From: an uncultured Clostridium sp. | Lineage (GTDB): Bacteria > Bacillota > Clostridia > Lachnospirales > Lachnospiraceae | Assembly (NCBI GenBank): GCA_947643685.1 | Contig: CANRXD010000061.1 | Location: 1 to 8,055, forward strand | Length of the DNA stretch: 8,055 nucleotides | Direction: 5' to 3' | Part shown: positions 1 through 6,622 of the stretch, in pieces | Numbering within the stretch: the stretch's first letter is position 1 | Layout: each line of letters starts with the position of its first letter | Made by a program: the position numbers and the translations under genes | The notes under the pieces: model-generated | Told to the model about the DNA's origin: nothing | The model's database searches: none | Seen by the model: only the letters and a program-made list of their open reading frames with translations

Positions 1-1287
1 TTTGGTTACCGTGATGCCGAAAAGAAGCTTCCGATGGACGAGAATACGATTTTTGGTCTGGCATCTGTAACAAAGTCTTTTGTGGCATTATCAATTATGC
101 AGCTCTGTGAAAAAGGAGCTCTTGACCTGGATGACCCGGTAAGCAAATACATTCCTGAATTCACAAACAGGAATCAGGACACCATAAGGATTCGTCACTT
201 TTTAAGCCACAGTGCAGGAATTTTCCCGGTACACAGGACTGTGGTGAAGGAGATTGCCGGGGAGCTTGGTCTTACAGAGGAAAAAGACGGGGATCTGGCA
301 TACAGTGACGCGCTTGCAATGGCAGGCGTAAAGAAAGTGGCAGAGCAGCTGGATGCTCAGACCAGGGAGAGCGGACTGATTGGACGCCCGGGCGATTATA
401 TGAGCTATTGTAATGACGGCTTCGGGCTCCTTTCTGAAATTGTACATCGCGTCAGTGGTGAGCCGTCTTTTGCGGACTATGTAAAGAAAAATATTCTGAC
501 TCCTCTTGGAATGGTGCGGAGCGGATGCGATTACCTGCGTCCAAGGCTGGATGAAAATGCTTCTGTCCTGTATAAAAAGAGAAACGGCGTCATGGAGGCT
601 TCCAGGGATTACTACGATAATGCGTTTGCTCTGGGCGGGGCAGGTTCCATGAAATCTACGATTGCAGATATGAAGCGGATTCTTTCCATGTATCTGAACC
701 ATGGAAAAGGACAAAACGGAGAACGGATTCTTTCTATGGAAGGAATCATGGCCATGTGCAGGCCGAGGATCGAATACCGGCCGGAGAGCTTTTACTGCTA
801 TGGACTGGCCACAAAAATGCTGGATGATCTGACAGTTGTGGAACATGGAGGAAGCCTTACGGGTGTTTCCTCTAACCTTTCCTGGTCCTATGGCGCAGGA
901 GCCGGCGTAGTAGTGCTCTGCAATACGTCAGATGTTCCGGTGTCCGTGATTGCGGACGCGGCCATGCGGATGTATCATGGCAGAAATCCCATTGAGGACA
1001 GGAGTATGTACACAGAAAATCCGTGGACGGAAACCACCAGAAAAGAAGCATGCGGCCGCTATGTTTCAAAGGAAGGAACAGAAGTTGAGATCCAGAACAG
1101 AGACGGCGGGGCAGTTGTTCTTGTGGACGGCCAGGAAAAACCGTTTGTCATGGTTCAGGAGTGTCTTGGCATTGTCCGCGGTTACATAAAGGATGCGTAT
1201 CTGAAGCTGTTTAAGGATGCGGACGGCCATGTATTCGCTGTGGGTTACGGCGGGCGTATGCTGCCGAGGGTGAGAGAGCAGGAGTAA
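1..1287 (+). CDS. Class C beta-lactamase-family serine hydrolase (5' end outside window)
   Basis: The reading frame is open from the first base, and the residues before the first in-window ATG (position 34) read FGYRDAEKK. That matches the strand before the active site in this family, so position 34 is not the start and the true start lies upstream. All three motifs of the PF00144 fold are present: SVTK, with nucleophile Ser at 64-66 and Lys at 73-75; YCN (Tyr 406-408, Asn 412-414), the usual YxN; and HGG at 844-852, the KTG/HxG equivalent. The last ~80 residues, from about 1050, form a beta-rich tail resembling the DUF3471-like domain often found behind such hydrolases. The family includes esterases, D-aminopeptidases, DD-peptidases and beta-lactamases. 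Nothing here picks one of these, and true beta-lactamase activity is unlikely to be its main role. A signal peptide cannot be judged. It probably shares a transcript with the next gene. Confidence 0.9.
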   Translation, partial: FGYRDAEKKLPMDENTIFGLASVTKSFVALSIMQLCEKGALDLDDPVSKYIPEFTNRNQDTIRIRHFLSHSAGIFPVHRTVVKEIAGELGLTEEKDGDLAYSDALAMAGVKKVAEQLDAQTRESGLIGRPGDYMSYCNDGFGLLSEIVHRVSGEPSFADYVKKNILTPLGMVRSGCDYLRPRLDENASVLYKKRNGVMEASRDYYDNAFALGGAGSMKSTIADMKRILSMYLNHGKGQNGERILSMEGIMAMCRPRIEYRPESFYCYGLATKMLDDLTVVEHGGSLTGVSSNLSWSYGAGAGVVVLCNTSDVPVSVIADAAMRMYHGRNPIEDRSMYTENPWTETTRKEACGRYVSKEGTEVEIQNRDGGAVVLVDGQEKPFVMVQECLGIVRGYIKDAYLKLFKDADGHVFAVGYGGRMLPRVREQE

Positions 1288-1338
1288 CAAAGGAAAGAAT
1301 GTAACGGTGAAGGTACTGAAAAGTTATGAATCAAATAT

Positions 1339-1344
1339 GGAGGG
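1339..1344 (+). promoter_or_regulatory. Ribosome binding site deciding the AbgA-like start
   Basis: GGAGGG lies 7 bases before ATG 1352. The longer alternative from GTG 1307 has only a weaker AGGAAAG-type site (about 1291-1297). The site supports the shorter protein. It also lies inside the reading frame of the longer form, so both starts could in principle be used. Confidence 0.7.
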
Positions 1345-1351
1345 AAAACGT

Positions 1352-2665
1352 ATGGATGTCTATGGAAAGATTACGGCAATGGCGGATGAAATGAAAGGCG
1401 AGCTTGTGGCGCAGCGGCGGGATTTCCACAAATATGCGGAAAAAGGCTGGTTTGAGATGCGTACATCTTCCATTATTGCGAGAAAACTGACGGAAATGGG
1501 ATATGAAGTTCTGGTGGGAGATCAGGTTTGCAAAAAAGATGCCAGAATGGGTGTACCTTCTGAGGAAGAACTGGAGGAGCAGTATGCACGTGCTGTTGCT
1601 CAGGGGGCGGACCCGGAGTTTGTAAAATATACAAAAGGAGGCATGACCGGAGTTATCGGCATTTTACGGTGCGGTGAGGGCCCCACGGTCGCCATGCGTT
1701 TTGACATTGACGCTCTTGGGGTGTTTGAGGAAAAGGATCCGTCCCACCGCCCGGCATGTGAAGGATTTGCCTCTGTAAACGAGGGATTTATGCATGCCTG
1801 CGGTCATGACGGACACGGAACCATCGGTCTCGGTGTGGCAAAGGTTTTAATGTCCATAAAAGAATCTCTTCACGGAACCATAAAGCTGATCTTCCAGCCG
1901 GCAGAGGAAGGGGTACGCGGAGCAAAGGCTATCGTTGAGAACGGCCATCTGGACGGTGTGGATTATCTGATCGGCTCTCATGTATCAGATAAGAAGGAGG
2001 ACGATCCGGCGGTGGTAATCCCGGGAAGCCATGGCTCCCTCGCCACAACAAAATATGATGTATATTTCCATGGTGTGTCTGCCCATGCAGGCGGTTCCCC
2101 GGAGAAGGGAAAAAATGTTATGCTGGCAGTGGGAACGGCGATCTTAAATCTCTATGCGATTCCCCGTAATTCAGCGGGGATGTCCCGTATCAATGTGGGT
2201 ACCGTAGAAGCCGGAAGCGGGAGAAATGTCATCGCAGATATTGCAAAGATGGAAATCGAGGTTCGGGGAGAGACCACAGAGATCAACCAGTACATGGAGG
2301 AGTATGCGAAGAATATTATCGAGGGGGCAGCGAAAATGCATGGCTGTACCTGCGAAATGAAAGTAATGGGATCTGCATATTCTCTTACAAGCGATCAGGC
2401 CCTTATGGACCGTGTAAGAAAGGTATGTGAAGAGAACCTGAAACTTCCGGTATCAGAAACCACGAGCAGCAGAAACGGGGGAAGCGAGGATGTTTCTTAT
2501 ATGATGCGCCGTGTCCAGGAGCAGGGAGGACAGGCTACTTTTATGCGGATTCTTACAAAAGAGTCGGCTCCGGGGCACAATCGCCGCTTTGATTTTGATG
2601 AGCAGGCGCTGCCCAATGCAGTGAAAATCTTCTGCGGAACCGTCTATGATATTCTTGGAAAATAG
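1352..2665 (+). CDS. M20-family metallohydrolase, AbgA-like (p-aminobenzoyl-glutamate hydrolase subunit A type)
   Basis: A 437-residue M20D amidohydrolase that should cleave an amide bond of an N-acylated amino acid or dipeptide with a two-metal (Zn/Mn) centre. Visible motifs: RRDFHKYAEKGW (22-33), D118-I-D120 in the first metal strand, HACGHDGH (148-155; Cys150 and His152 as likely ligands), FQPAEEG (181-187; the Glu-Glu catalytic base/ligand pair), His210 in GSHV, and the C-terminal GHN with His409. The lid/dimerisation domain spans roughly 213-330. From memory, E. coli AbgA shares these blocks, including the FDFDEQ end and a long insert before the metal site that generic aminoacylases lack. 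AbgA normally works with AbgB, which is not in this window, so the substrate is inferred. ATG 1352 is chosen because GGAGGG sits 7 bases ahead and it gives an N terminus like AbgA. GTG 1307 would add 15 unlikely residues. Confidence 0.9.
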   Translation: MDVYGKITAMADEMKGELVAQRRDFHKYAEKGWFEMRTSSIIARKLTEMGYEVLVGDQVCKKDARMGVPSEEELEEQYARAVAQGADPEFVKYTKGGMTGVIGILRCGEGPTVAMRFDIDALGVFEEKDPSHRPACEGFASVNEGFMHACGHDGHGTIGLGVAKVLMSIKESLHGTIKLIFQPAEEGVRGAKAIVENGHLDGVDYLIGSHVSDKKEDDPAVVIPGSHGSLATTKYDVYFHGVSAHAGGSPEKGKNVMLAVGTAILNLYAIPRNSAGMSRINVGTVEAGSGRNVIADIAKMEIEVRGETTEINQYMEEYAKNIIEGAAKMHGCTCEMKVMGSAYSLTSDQALMDRVRKVCEENLKLPVSETTSSRNGGSEDVSYMMRRVQEQGGQATFMRILTKESAPGHNRRFDFDEQALPNAVKIFCGTVYDILGK

Positions 2666-2671
2666 GAAAAG

Positions 2672-2713
2672 AAAAATGCGCCAGGGCACAAATGTGTCAG
2701 GGCGCATTTTTTT
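2672..2713 (+). terminator. Rho-independent terminator after the AbgA-like gene
   Basis: A perfect 11-bp stem (AAAAATGCGCC at 2672-2682 with GGCGCATTTTT at 2701-2711) is followed by a run of seven T (2707-2713), and starts 6 bases after the stop codon. The 18-base loop can itself form a small CAC/GTG hairpin (2687-2689 with 2694-2696). The A run on the left arm means it could also work in the minus direction. It separates the hydrolase unit from the glg operon. Confidence 0.92.
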
Positions 2714-2804
2714 GTGCAATGGTGCGGAATATTGGAAGAAAATAGAAAAAAGAAATATAAGATGTGGAATCGCGGAGGCTTTTTTGACAAAATCAGGCGT
2801 AAAA

Positions 2805-2841
2805 TATCAGAAAATACACAAAAACAGGCTTAAATCTGATA
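2805..2841. repeat. Short inverted repeat upstream of the glgC promoter
   Basis: TATCAGA (2805-2811) and TCTGATA (2835-2841) are perfect 7-base inverted copies, separated by 23 AT-rich bases and ending 8 bases before the -35 element. The placement would suit a regulator binding upstream of the polymerase. Such short matches also arise by chance in AT-rich DNA. The bases between the terminator and this repeat (about 2714-2804) show no gene or other structure that I can support. Confidence 0.3.
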
Positions 2842-2849
2842 AAAATTTG

Positions 2850-2878
2850 TTCATATTTTCCAAAAAATGTGCTATAAT
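2850..2878 (+). promoter_or_regulatory. Sigma-A type extended -10 promoter for the glg operon
   Basis: A consensus TATAAT (2873-2878) is preceded by TG one base upstream (2870-2871), giving the extended -10 motif TGCTATAAT. The best -35 is TTCATA (2850-2855; 4 of 6 matches), at a 17-base spacing. AT-rich DNA lies further upstream. Transcription would start near 2885 and give an untranslated leader of about 54 bases. The leader can form only a weak hairpin (2890-2895 with 2905-2910, one G-U pair). I see no recognisable riboswitch in it. Confidence 0.8.
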
Positions 2879-2925
2879 AATTACACCAGCTATACGTAAA
2901 CAGTGTATGGAACAAAATGAGCAGC

Positions 2926-2935
2926 AAGAGGTGAT
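2926..2935 (+). promoter_or_regulatory. glgC ribosome binding site
   Basis: AAGAGGTGAT includes an uninterrupted GAGGTGAT match to the 3' end of 16S rRNA, with its GAGG core 7 bases before ATG 2939. This strong site fixes the glgC start. In-frame ATG 2954 further on has no such site. Confidence 0.85.
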
Positions 2936-2938
2936 ATC

Positions 2939-4213
2939 ATGGTTAAAAAAGAAATGATAGCAATGCTGTTGGCAGGAGGTCAGGGAAGCCGCCTCGGAGT
3001 TTTGACGCAGAAAGTGGCAAAGCCGGCAGTATCATTTGGCGGGAAATACAGAATCATTGATTTCCCGCTCAGCAACTGCATTAATTCTGGCGTTGATACC
3101 GTTGGAGTTCTGACCCAATACCAGCCGCTGCGTTTGAACGCGCATATAGGGATTGGTATACCGTGGGATCTGGATCGGAATGTGGGAGGGGTTACAATTC
3201 TTCCGCCTTACGAAAAAAGCAAAGGCAGTGACTGGTATACGGGAACAGCCAATGCAATTTATCAGAACCTGGAGTATATGGAGTCTTACAATCCGGAATA
3301 TGTTCTGATTCTTTCTGGTGATCACATTTACAAAATGGACTATGAGGTAATGCTTGAATACCACAAGGCCAATAACGCGGATGTAACAATCGCGGCCATG
3401 CCGGTTCCAATGGAGGAGGCAAGCCGGTTTGGTATTCTCATTACGGATGATACCAATAAGATTACGGAATTTGAGGAGAAACCGGCGCAGCCCAGGAGCA
3501 ATCTGGCGTCCATGGGTATTTATATCTTCAGCTGGAAGGTGTTAAAGGAAGCTCTGGTGAAATTAGAGGACGAGCCGGGGTGTGATTTTGGTAAACATAT
3601 TATCCCTTACTGTCATGCTGGTGGAAGTCGTATATTTGCGTATGAATATAATGGATATTGGAAAGACGTTGGAACCCTTGGCTCTTATTGGGAAGCCAAT
3701 ATGGAATTAATTGATATTATTCCGGAGTTCAATCTTTATGAGGAATACTGGAAAATTTACACAAAAAGCGACAGAATCCCGCCTCAGTATATCTCCGCCG
3801 ATGCGAAGGTAGGAAAGTGCATCATCGGAGAGGGTACAGAGATTTACGGCGAGGTGATCAATTCTGTAATCGGTTCTGGTGTTATTATTGAGCCGGGTGC
3901 TGTGGTAAGAGATTCCATTATTATGCAGGATTCTGTGATCGGTGCGGGTGCCGTGGTGGAAAAGGCCATTGTGGCAGAGGATGTTAAGGTAGGAAAAGGA
4001 GCGCATCTGGGGGTCGGAGAGTATGCTGCCAGTAAATATGATCCGAAGGTATACCAGTTTGATCTGGTGACAGTGGGTGAGCATTCTGTGATTCCCGAGG
4101 GAGTCAAAATCGGAAAGAATACAGCAATTTCAGGTGTGACAACAGCAGAGGACTACCAGGACGGCAGGCTTGAAAGCGGCGGTTACATAGTAAAGGCAGG
4201 TGGAAACGTATGA
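2939..4213 (+). CDS. glgC: Glucose-1-phosphate adenylyltransferase (ADP-glucose pyrophosphorylase)
   Basis: Catalyses ATP + glucose 1-phosphate to ADP-glucose + PPi, the committed cytoplasmic step of bacterial glycogen synthesis. The 424 residues match the family length. In order: nucleotide-binding GGQGSRL (13-19), KPAV (28-31) followed by [13 protein letters not shown] (34-46), WYTGTANA (99-106), [10 protein letters not shown] (126-135) with metal-binding Asp128 equivalent to E. coli Asp142, FEEKP (178-182) with the glucose-1-phosphate Lys181, and GYWKDVGT (239-246). From about residue 285 to 410 the protein has hexapeptide-like repeats (IIGEG, VIGSG, VIGAG) that form the left-handed beta-helix regulatory/oligomerisation domain. 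Every expected active-site residue I can check is present. It is the first gene after the promoter at 2850-2878 and is translationally coupled to glgD by an ATGA overlap, so the two subunits are likely made in step. Allosteric behaviour cannot be read from the sequence. Confidence 0.98.
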   Translation: MVKKEMIAMLLAGGQGSRLGVLTQKVAKPAVSFGGKYRIIDFPLSNCINSGVDTVGVLTQYQPLRLNAHIGIGIPWDLDRNVGGVTILPPYEKSKGSDWYTGTANAIYQNLEYMESYNPEYVLILSGDHIYKMDYEVMLEYHKANNADVTIAAMPVPMEEASRFGILITDDTNKITEFEEKPAQPRSNLASMGIYIFSWKVLKEALVKLEDEPGCDFGKHIIPYCHAGGSRIFAYEYNGYWKDVGTLGSYWEANMELIDIIPEFNLYEEYWKIYTKSDRIPPQYISADAKVGKCIIGEGTEIYGEVINSVIGSGVIIEPGAVVRDSIIMQDSVIGAGAVVEKAIVAEDVKVGKGAHLGVGEYAASKYDPKVYQFDLVTVGEHSVIPEGVKIGKNTAISGVTTAEDYQDGRLESGGYIVKAGGNV

Positions 4214-5331
4214 GAGCAATCGGTATTGTTTTAGCAGGCGGCAACAGCAAGCGTATGCGGGAGCTTTCCAGAAGAAGAGCCATTGCGGCAATGCCAATCG
4301 CGGGAAGTTTTCGGAGCGTGGATTTTGCGTTGAGCAATATGAGCAACTCCCATATACAGAGCGTTGCGGTTTTGACGCAGTATAATTCCCGCTCTTTGAA
4401 TGAACATTTAAGTTCTTCCAAATGGTGGGACTTCGGAAGAAAACAGGGAGGCATGTATGTGTTTACCCCAACCATCACTGCGGAACACAGTGACTGGTAC
4501 CGGGGAACCGCGGATGCTCTCTACCAGAACCTTGACTTTTTGAAGAAAAGCCATGAACCGTATGTGGTAATCGCAGCCGGTGACGGAGTTTATAAACTTG
4601 ATTATAATAAGGTGCTGGAGTACCATATTGAGAAAAAGGCGGATATCACAATTGTATGTAAAGATATGCCGGCCGATGTGGATGTAACCAGATTCGGTAT
4701 CGTAAAGACCAACACAGACGGAAGAATTCTGGAATTTGAAGAAAAGCCCATGATTGCGGATTCCACCACTATTTCCTGCGGTATTTACGTGATCCGCCGC
4801 CGTCAGCTTATTGAGATGATTGAGCGCTGTGCAAATGAAGACCGCTATGATTTTGTACAGGATATACTGGTACGATATAAAAATCTGAAACGGATTTATG
4901 CCTATAAACTGGAATCCTATTGGAGTAATATTGCTTCTGTGAAGTCCTATTACCAGACAAATATGGATTTCTTAAAACCGGAGGTCCGTAATTACTTCTA
5001 TAAAGAGTATCCGGACATTTATTCTAAGGTGGATGATCTGCCTCCGGCTAAATATAATCCCGGAGCTGCTGTCAAAAACAGCCTTGTTTCCAGTGGCTGC
5101 ATTTTAAATGGCACTGTTGAAAATTCCGTACTGTTTAAAAAGGTTTATATTGGGAACAACTGTGTGATTAAGAACTCGATTATTCTGAATGACGTTTACA
5201 TTGGGGACAATACGGTCATTGAGAATTGCATTGTGGAAAGCCGTGATACCATCCGTGCCAACACCACATATATCGGGCAGCCTGACGACATAAAAATTGT
5301 TGTCGAAAAGAACGAGAGATATACATTATAA
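4210..5331 (+). CDS. glgD: GlgD, non-catalytic or regulatory partner of GlgC
   Basis: A 373-residue GlgC paralogue with the same nucleotidyltransferase plus beta-helix fold, shorter and altered at key sites. The N-terminal loop reads AGGNSKRM (9-16) instead of GGQGSRL. The KPAV/GGK block is replaced by [15 protein letters not shown] (25-39). The metal site reads [10 protein letters not shown] (123-132), so Asp125 is kept but His is lost. GYWKDVGT is replaced by SYWSNIAS (236-243). FEEKP (176-180) is intact, so sugar-phosphate binding may survive. In Firmicutes, GlgD is known to form heterotetramers with GlgC and raise its activity while being nearly inactive alone. Its ATG overlaps the glgC TGA by 4 bases, and AGGTGG (4198-4203) sits 6 bases ahead, which indicates coupled translation. 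The C-terminal helix repeats (about 275-355) look complete. Confidence 0.97.
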   Translation: MRAIGIVLAGGNSKRMRELSRRRAIAAMPIAGSFRSVDFALSNMSNSHIQSVAVLTQYNSRSLNEHLSSSKWWDFGRKQGGMYVFTPTITAEHSDWYRGTADALYQNLDFLKKSHEPYVVIAAGDGVYKLDYNKVLEYHIEKKADITIVCKDMPADVDVTRFGIVKTNTDGRILEFEEKPMIADSTTISCGIYVIRRRQLIEMIERCANEDRYDFVQDILVRYKNLKRIYAYKLESYWSNIASVKSYYQTNMDFLKPEVRNYFYKEYPDIYSKVDDLPPAKYNPGAAVKNSLVSSGCILNGTVENSVLFKKVYIGNNCVIKNSIILNDVYIGDNTVIENCIVESRDTIRANTTYIGQPDDIKIVVEKNERYTL

Positions 5332-5332
5332 A

Positions 5333-5357
5333 GATTCATAATAGGGCTGTATGAATC
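5333..5357 (+). other. Intercistronic hairpin abutting the spoVG Shine-Dalgarno
   Basis: GATTCATA (5333-5340) and TATGAATC (5350-5357) form a perfect 8-bp stem with a 9-base loop. It starts 2 bases after the glgD stop, and the next base (5358) begins the GGGGAGG Shine-Dalgarno of spoVG. No T run follows, so it is not a standard terminator. It could act as an RNA-processing or stability element, or as a translational control site. The structure is seen in the sequence; the role is inference. Confidence 0.55.
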
Positions 5358-5364
5358 GGGGAGG
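5358..5364 (+). promoter_or_regulatory. spoVG ribosome binding site
   Basis: GGGGAGG lies 6 bases before ATG 5371, directly against the 3' arm of the hairpin at 5333-5357. The strong site supports this start, which also gives the conserved family N terminus. Confidence 0.85.
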
Positions 5365-5370
5365 TTATTT

Positions 5371-5646
5371 ATGCAGGTAACAGATGTACGTGTGAGAAAG
5401 ATTGAAAAAGAGGGAAAAATGAAGGCAATTGTTTCCATTACATTGGATAATGAATTTGTAATTCATGATATCAAGGTAATTGAAGGGGAAAAAGGGCTGT
5501 TCATTGCGATGCCAAGCAGGAAAGCCGCCGACGGGGAATATCGCGATATCGCCCATCCAATCAATTCCAGCACCCGCGATATGATTCAGAATGTGATTCT
5601 CAATAAATATGAAACTACAACGCTGGAAGCGGCGCAGGAAGAATAG
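5371..5646 (+). CDS. spoVG: SpoVG family regulator
   Basis: A small (91-residue) protein that closely matches the Bacillus SpoVG core. It begins [20 protein letters not shown], continues through [16 protein letters not shown] (22-37), [10 protein letters not shown] (42-51) and [16 protein letters not shown] (54-69), and ends in a helix and an acidic tail. In Bacillus SpoVG affects asymmetric septation and sporulation. In Staphylococcus, Listeria and Borrelia it is known as a DNA- and/or RNA-binding regulator of virulence, capsule and metabolic genes. The basic C-terminal half (Arg50, Lys51, Arg58, Arg69) fits nucleic-acid binding. In Bacillus the gene lies next to glmU, another sugar nucleotidyltransferase; here it follows glgC-glgD. 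No clear sigma-H promoter is visible just upstream, so read-through from the glg promoter is the simplest expression model. Confidence 0.97.
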   Translation: MQVTDVRVRKIEKEGKMKAIVSITLDNEFVIHDIKVIEGEKGLFIAMPSRKAADGEYRDIAHPINSSTRDMIQNVILNKYETTTLEAAQEE

Positions 5647-5670
5647 GAAACAGGAAGGAGTTACAACATT

Positions 5671-6471
5671 ATGCCGAGATTACAAGACAAAACAGCGATT
5701 GTTACAGGCTCTACCAGTGGCATTGGCCTGGGTACTGCGAAGTTATTTGCGAAGGAAGGCGCAAAAGTAGTTGTATGTGGACGCAGAAAGGAAAACGGGG
5801 AGGCAGTTGTCCGTGAAATCCGGGAAGCCGGCGGAGAGGCATTCTATCAGTTTGTGGATTTAACGAAGGAAGACACAATTGAAGAGCTGTTTAAGGCGAC
5901 CGAAGAAAAATACGGAAGGATTGACATTCTGATCAATAATGCTTCCAATGTGGGCTTACCGGATGGAAGAGTTGATGAAGTCAGCATGAAGATGTTTGAT
6001 GATATTATTGAGACAGACCTCCGGGGTACCTTTTATATGATTAAAACCGTGCTTCCGTATATGACAAAAAATCATAGCGGCAGTATCGTGAATATCGGTT
6101 CCATGGCTTCTCTGGGAGGAGATCTGGGGGCAACTGCCTATGCATGTGCAAAGAGCGGCGTTGATATGTTAACCCAGCATGTAGCGCTGCAGTATGGGAA
6201 GCAGGGAATCCGCTGTAACTGTGTCAGACCGGGTTTGATTGTAACTCCGCAGAATGAACCGCACATTCCGGACGCAGTAAAGAAAATTTTCTTGAATAAT
6301 ATTTGTGTGGAACGTTATGGACGTCCGGAAGATATCGGCTATTTGTGCCTGTATCTGGCCAGTGATGAGGCTTCCTATGTAACGGGCCAGTGCATGACCG
6401 TTGATGGAGGAATGAATACGCACGTTCCTACCGTCGGTGAATTTAAGAATTTAGGCGCAAGAACCTGGTAA
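5671..6471 (+). CDS. Short-chain dehydrogenase/reductase (classical SDR)
   Basis: A 266-residue cytoplasmic NAD(P)-dependent oxidoreductase with the classical Rossmann layout: TGSTSGIG cofactor loop (12-19), CGRR after the second beta strand (36-39; Arg38/Arg39 and no acidic residue, which favours NADP(H)), VDLT (62-65), NNAS (89-92), catalytic Ser144 in NIGSMAS, Tyr157 and Lys161 in YACAKS, and PG with the substrate loop from 202. Spacing of the Ser-Tyr-Lys triad is normal. The fourth tetrad position, usually Asn in an N-L-x-G-type motif, is Asp116 (TDLRGTF; codon GAC at 6016-6018). Clostridial bile-acid hydroxysteroid dehydrogenases share similar RCN and GRPEDI blocks, but so do many SDRs, so the substrate is unknown. 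GGAAGGAG (5653-5660) precedes the ATG by 10 bases. The 24-base gap after spoVG holds no terminator, so co-transcription is likely. Confidence 0.93.
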   Translation: MPRLQDKTAIVTGSTSGIGLGTAKLFAKEGAKVVVCGRRKENGEAVVREIREAGGEAFYQFVDLTKEDTIEELFKATEEKYGRIDILINNASNVGLPDGRVDEVSMKMFDDIIETDLRGTFYMIKTVLPYMTKNHSGSIVNIGSMASLGGDLGATAYACAKSGVDMLTQHVALQYGKQGIRCNCVRPGLIVTPQNEPHIPDAVKKIFLNNICVERYGRPEDIGYLCLYLASDEASYVTGQCMTVDGGMNTHVPTVGEFKNLGARTW

Positions 6472-6477
6472 AAAATG

Positions 6478-6529
6478 AAAACTGCCTCCCCTGCTATGCT
6501 GACAGCATATTACAGAGGAGGCAGTTTTT
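6478..6529. terminator. Rho-independent terminator after the SDR gene, probably bidirectional
   Basis: A 12-bp perfect stem (AAAACTGCCTCC at 6478-6489 with GGAGGCAGTTTT at 6517-6528) ends in T5 on the plus strand. On the minus strand the mirrored sequence ends in a T-rich stretch, the complement of the A-rich bases 6471-6480. The interior can form a second 6-bp stem (TATGCT 6495-6500 with AGCATA 6504-6509). It lies 7 bases after the SDR stop and faces the convergent histidine kinase gene, so it can stop both transcripts. Confidence 0.93.
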
Positions 6530-6553
6530 AGTAATAGTTCAGGAACGCACTGC

Positions 6554-6588
6554 GGCGGAAAGGAAGATGCCGCTGTTGCGATTCCGCC
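6554..6588. repeat. GC-rich inverted repeat in the convergent intergenic gap
   Basis: GGCGGAA (6554-6560) and TTCCGCC (6582-6588) form a 7-bp stem around a 21-base loop, between the two stronger hairpins at 6478-6529 and 6590-6622. No T run follows on either strand. It may be an extra fold in the 3' end of the histidine kinase transcript, or a chance match. Confidence 0.4.
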
Positions 6589-6589
6589 A

Positions 6590-6622
6590 CATAAAGAATC
6601 CTGCCCCGCAGGATTCTTTATG
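6590..6622 (-). terminator. Hairpin overlapping the histidine kinase stop codon, possible terminator
   Basis: CATAAAGAATCCTGC (6590-6604) and GCAGGATTCTTTATG (6608-6622) make a perfect 15-bp inverted repeat with a 3-base loop. The minus-strand TAA of the histidine kinase (6620-6618) lies within the stem. The bases after the stem lack a clean T run, so it may be a weak terminator or an RNA-stability hairpin, with the hairpin at 6478-6529 as the stronger backstop. Confidence 0.6.

Noticed and set aside
34..36. ATG 34 as the start of the serine hydrolase
   Set aside because: The frame is open to the left edge with family-typical residues before it, and the catalytic Ser would lie only 11 residues from this Met. 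The gene is cut by the window.
202..846. Long minus-strand open frame opposite the serine hydrolase
   Set aside because: It is antisense to a gene with all its family motifs, has no ribosome binding site that I can support and no recognisable protein features.
2784..2812. TTGACA at 2784 as the main glg -35 element
   Set aside because: No acceptable -10 lies 16-18 bases downstream; the best (TATCAG at 2805) is only 15 bases away and matches 4 of 6. The extended -10 at 2870-2878 is much better.
2646..2957. Open frame of about 100 codons spanning the glgC promoter region
   Set aside because: It covers the terminator hairpin, AT-rich promoter DNA and the glgC start, has low-complexity Lys/Asn-rich content and no family resemblance.
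3830..3990. Repeated short motifs in glgC that might look like a DNA repeat
   Set aside because: They are the imperfect hexapeptide codons of the left-handed beta-helix, seen in every member of the family, and not a nucleotide-level repeat.
3707..4107. Minus-strand open frames opposite the glgC beta-helix
   Set aside because: These are shadows of the hexapeptide-repeat coding region; their repetitive composition mirrors the glgC codons.
5300..5327. Internal spoVG promoter (TTGTCG, 16 bases, TACATT) at the end of glgD
   Set aside because: Both boxes are poor and the DNA is coding. No sigma-H-like pair with correct spacing was seen either. Kept only as a possibility to test by 5'-end mapping.
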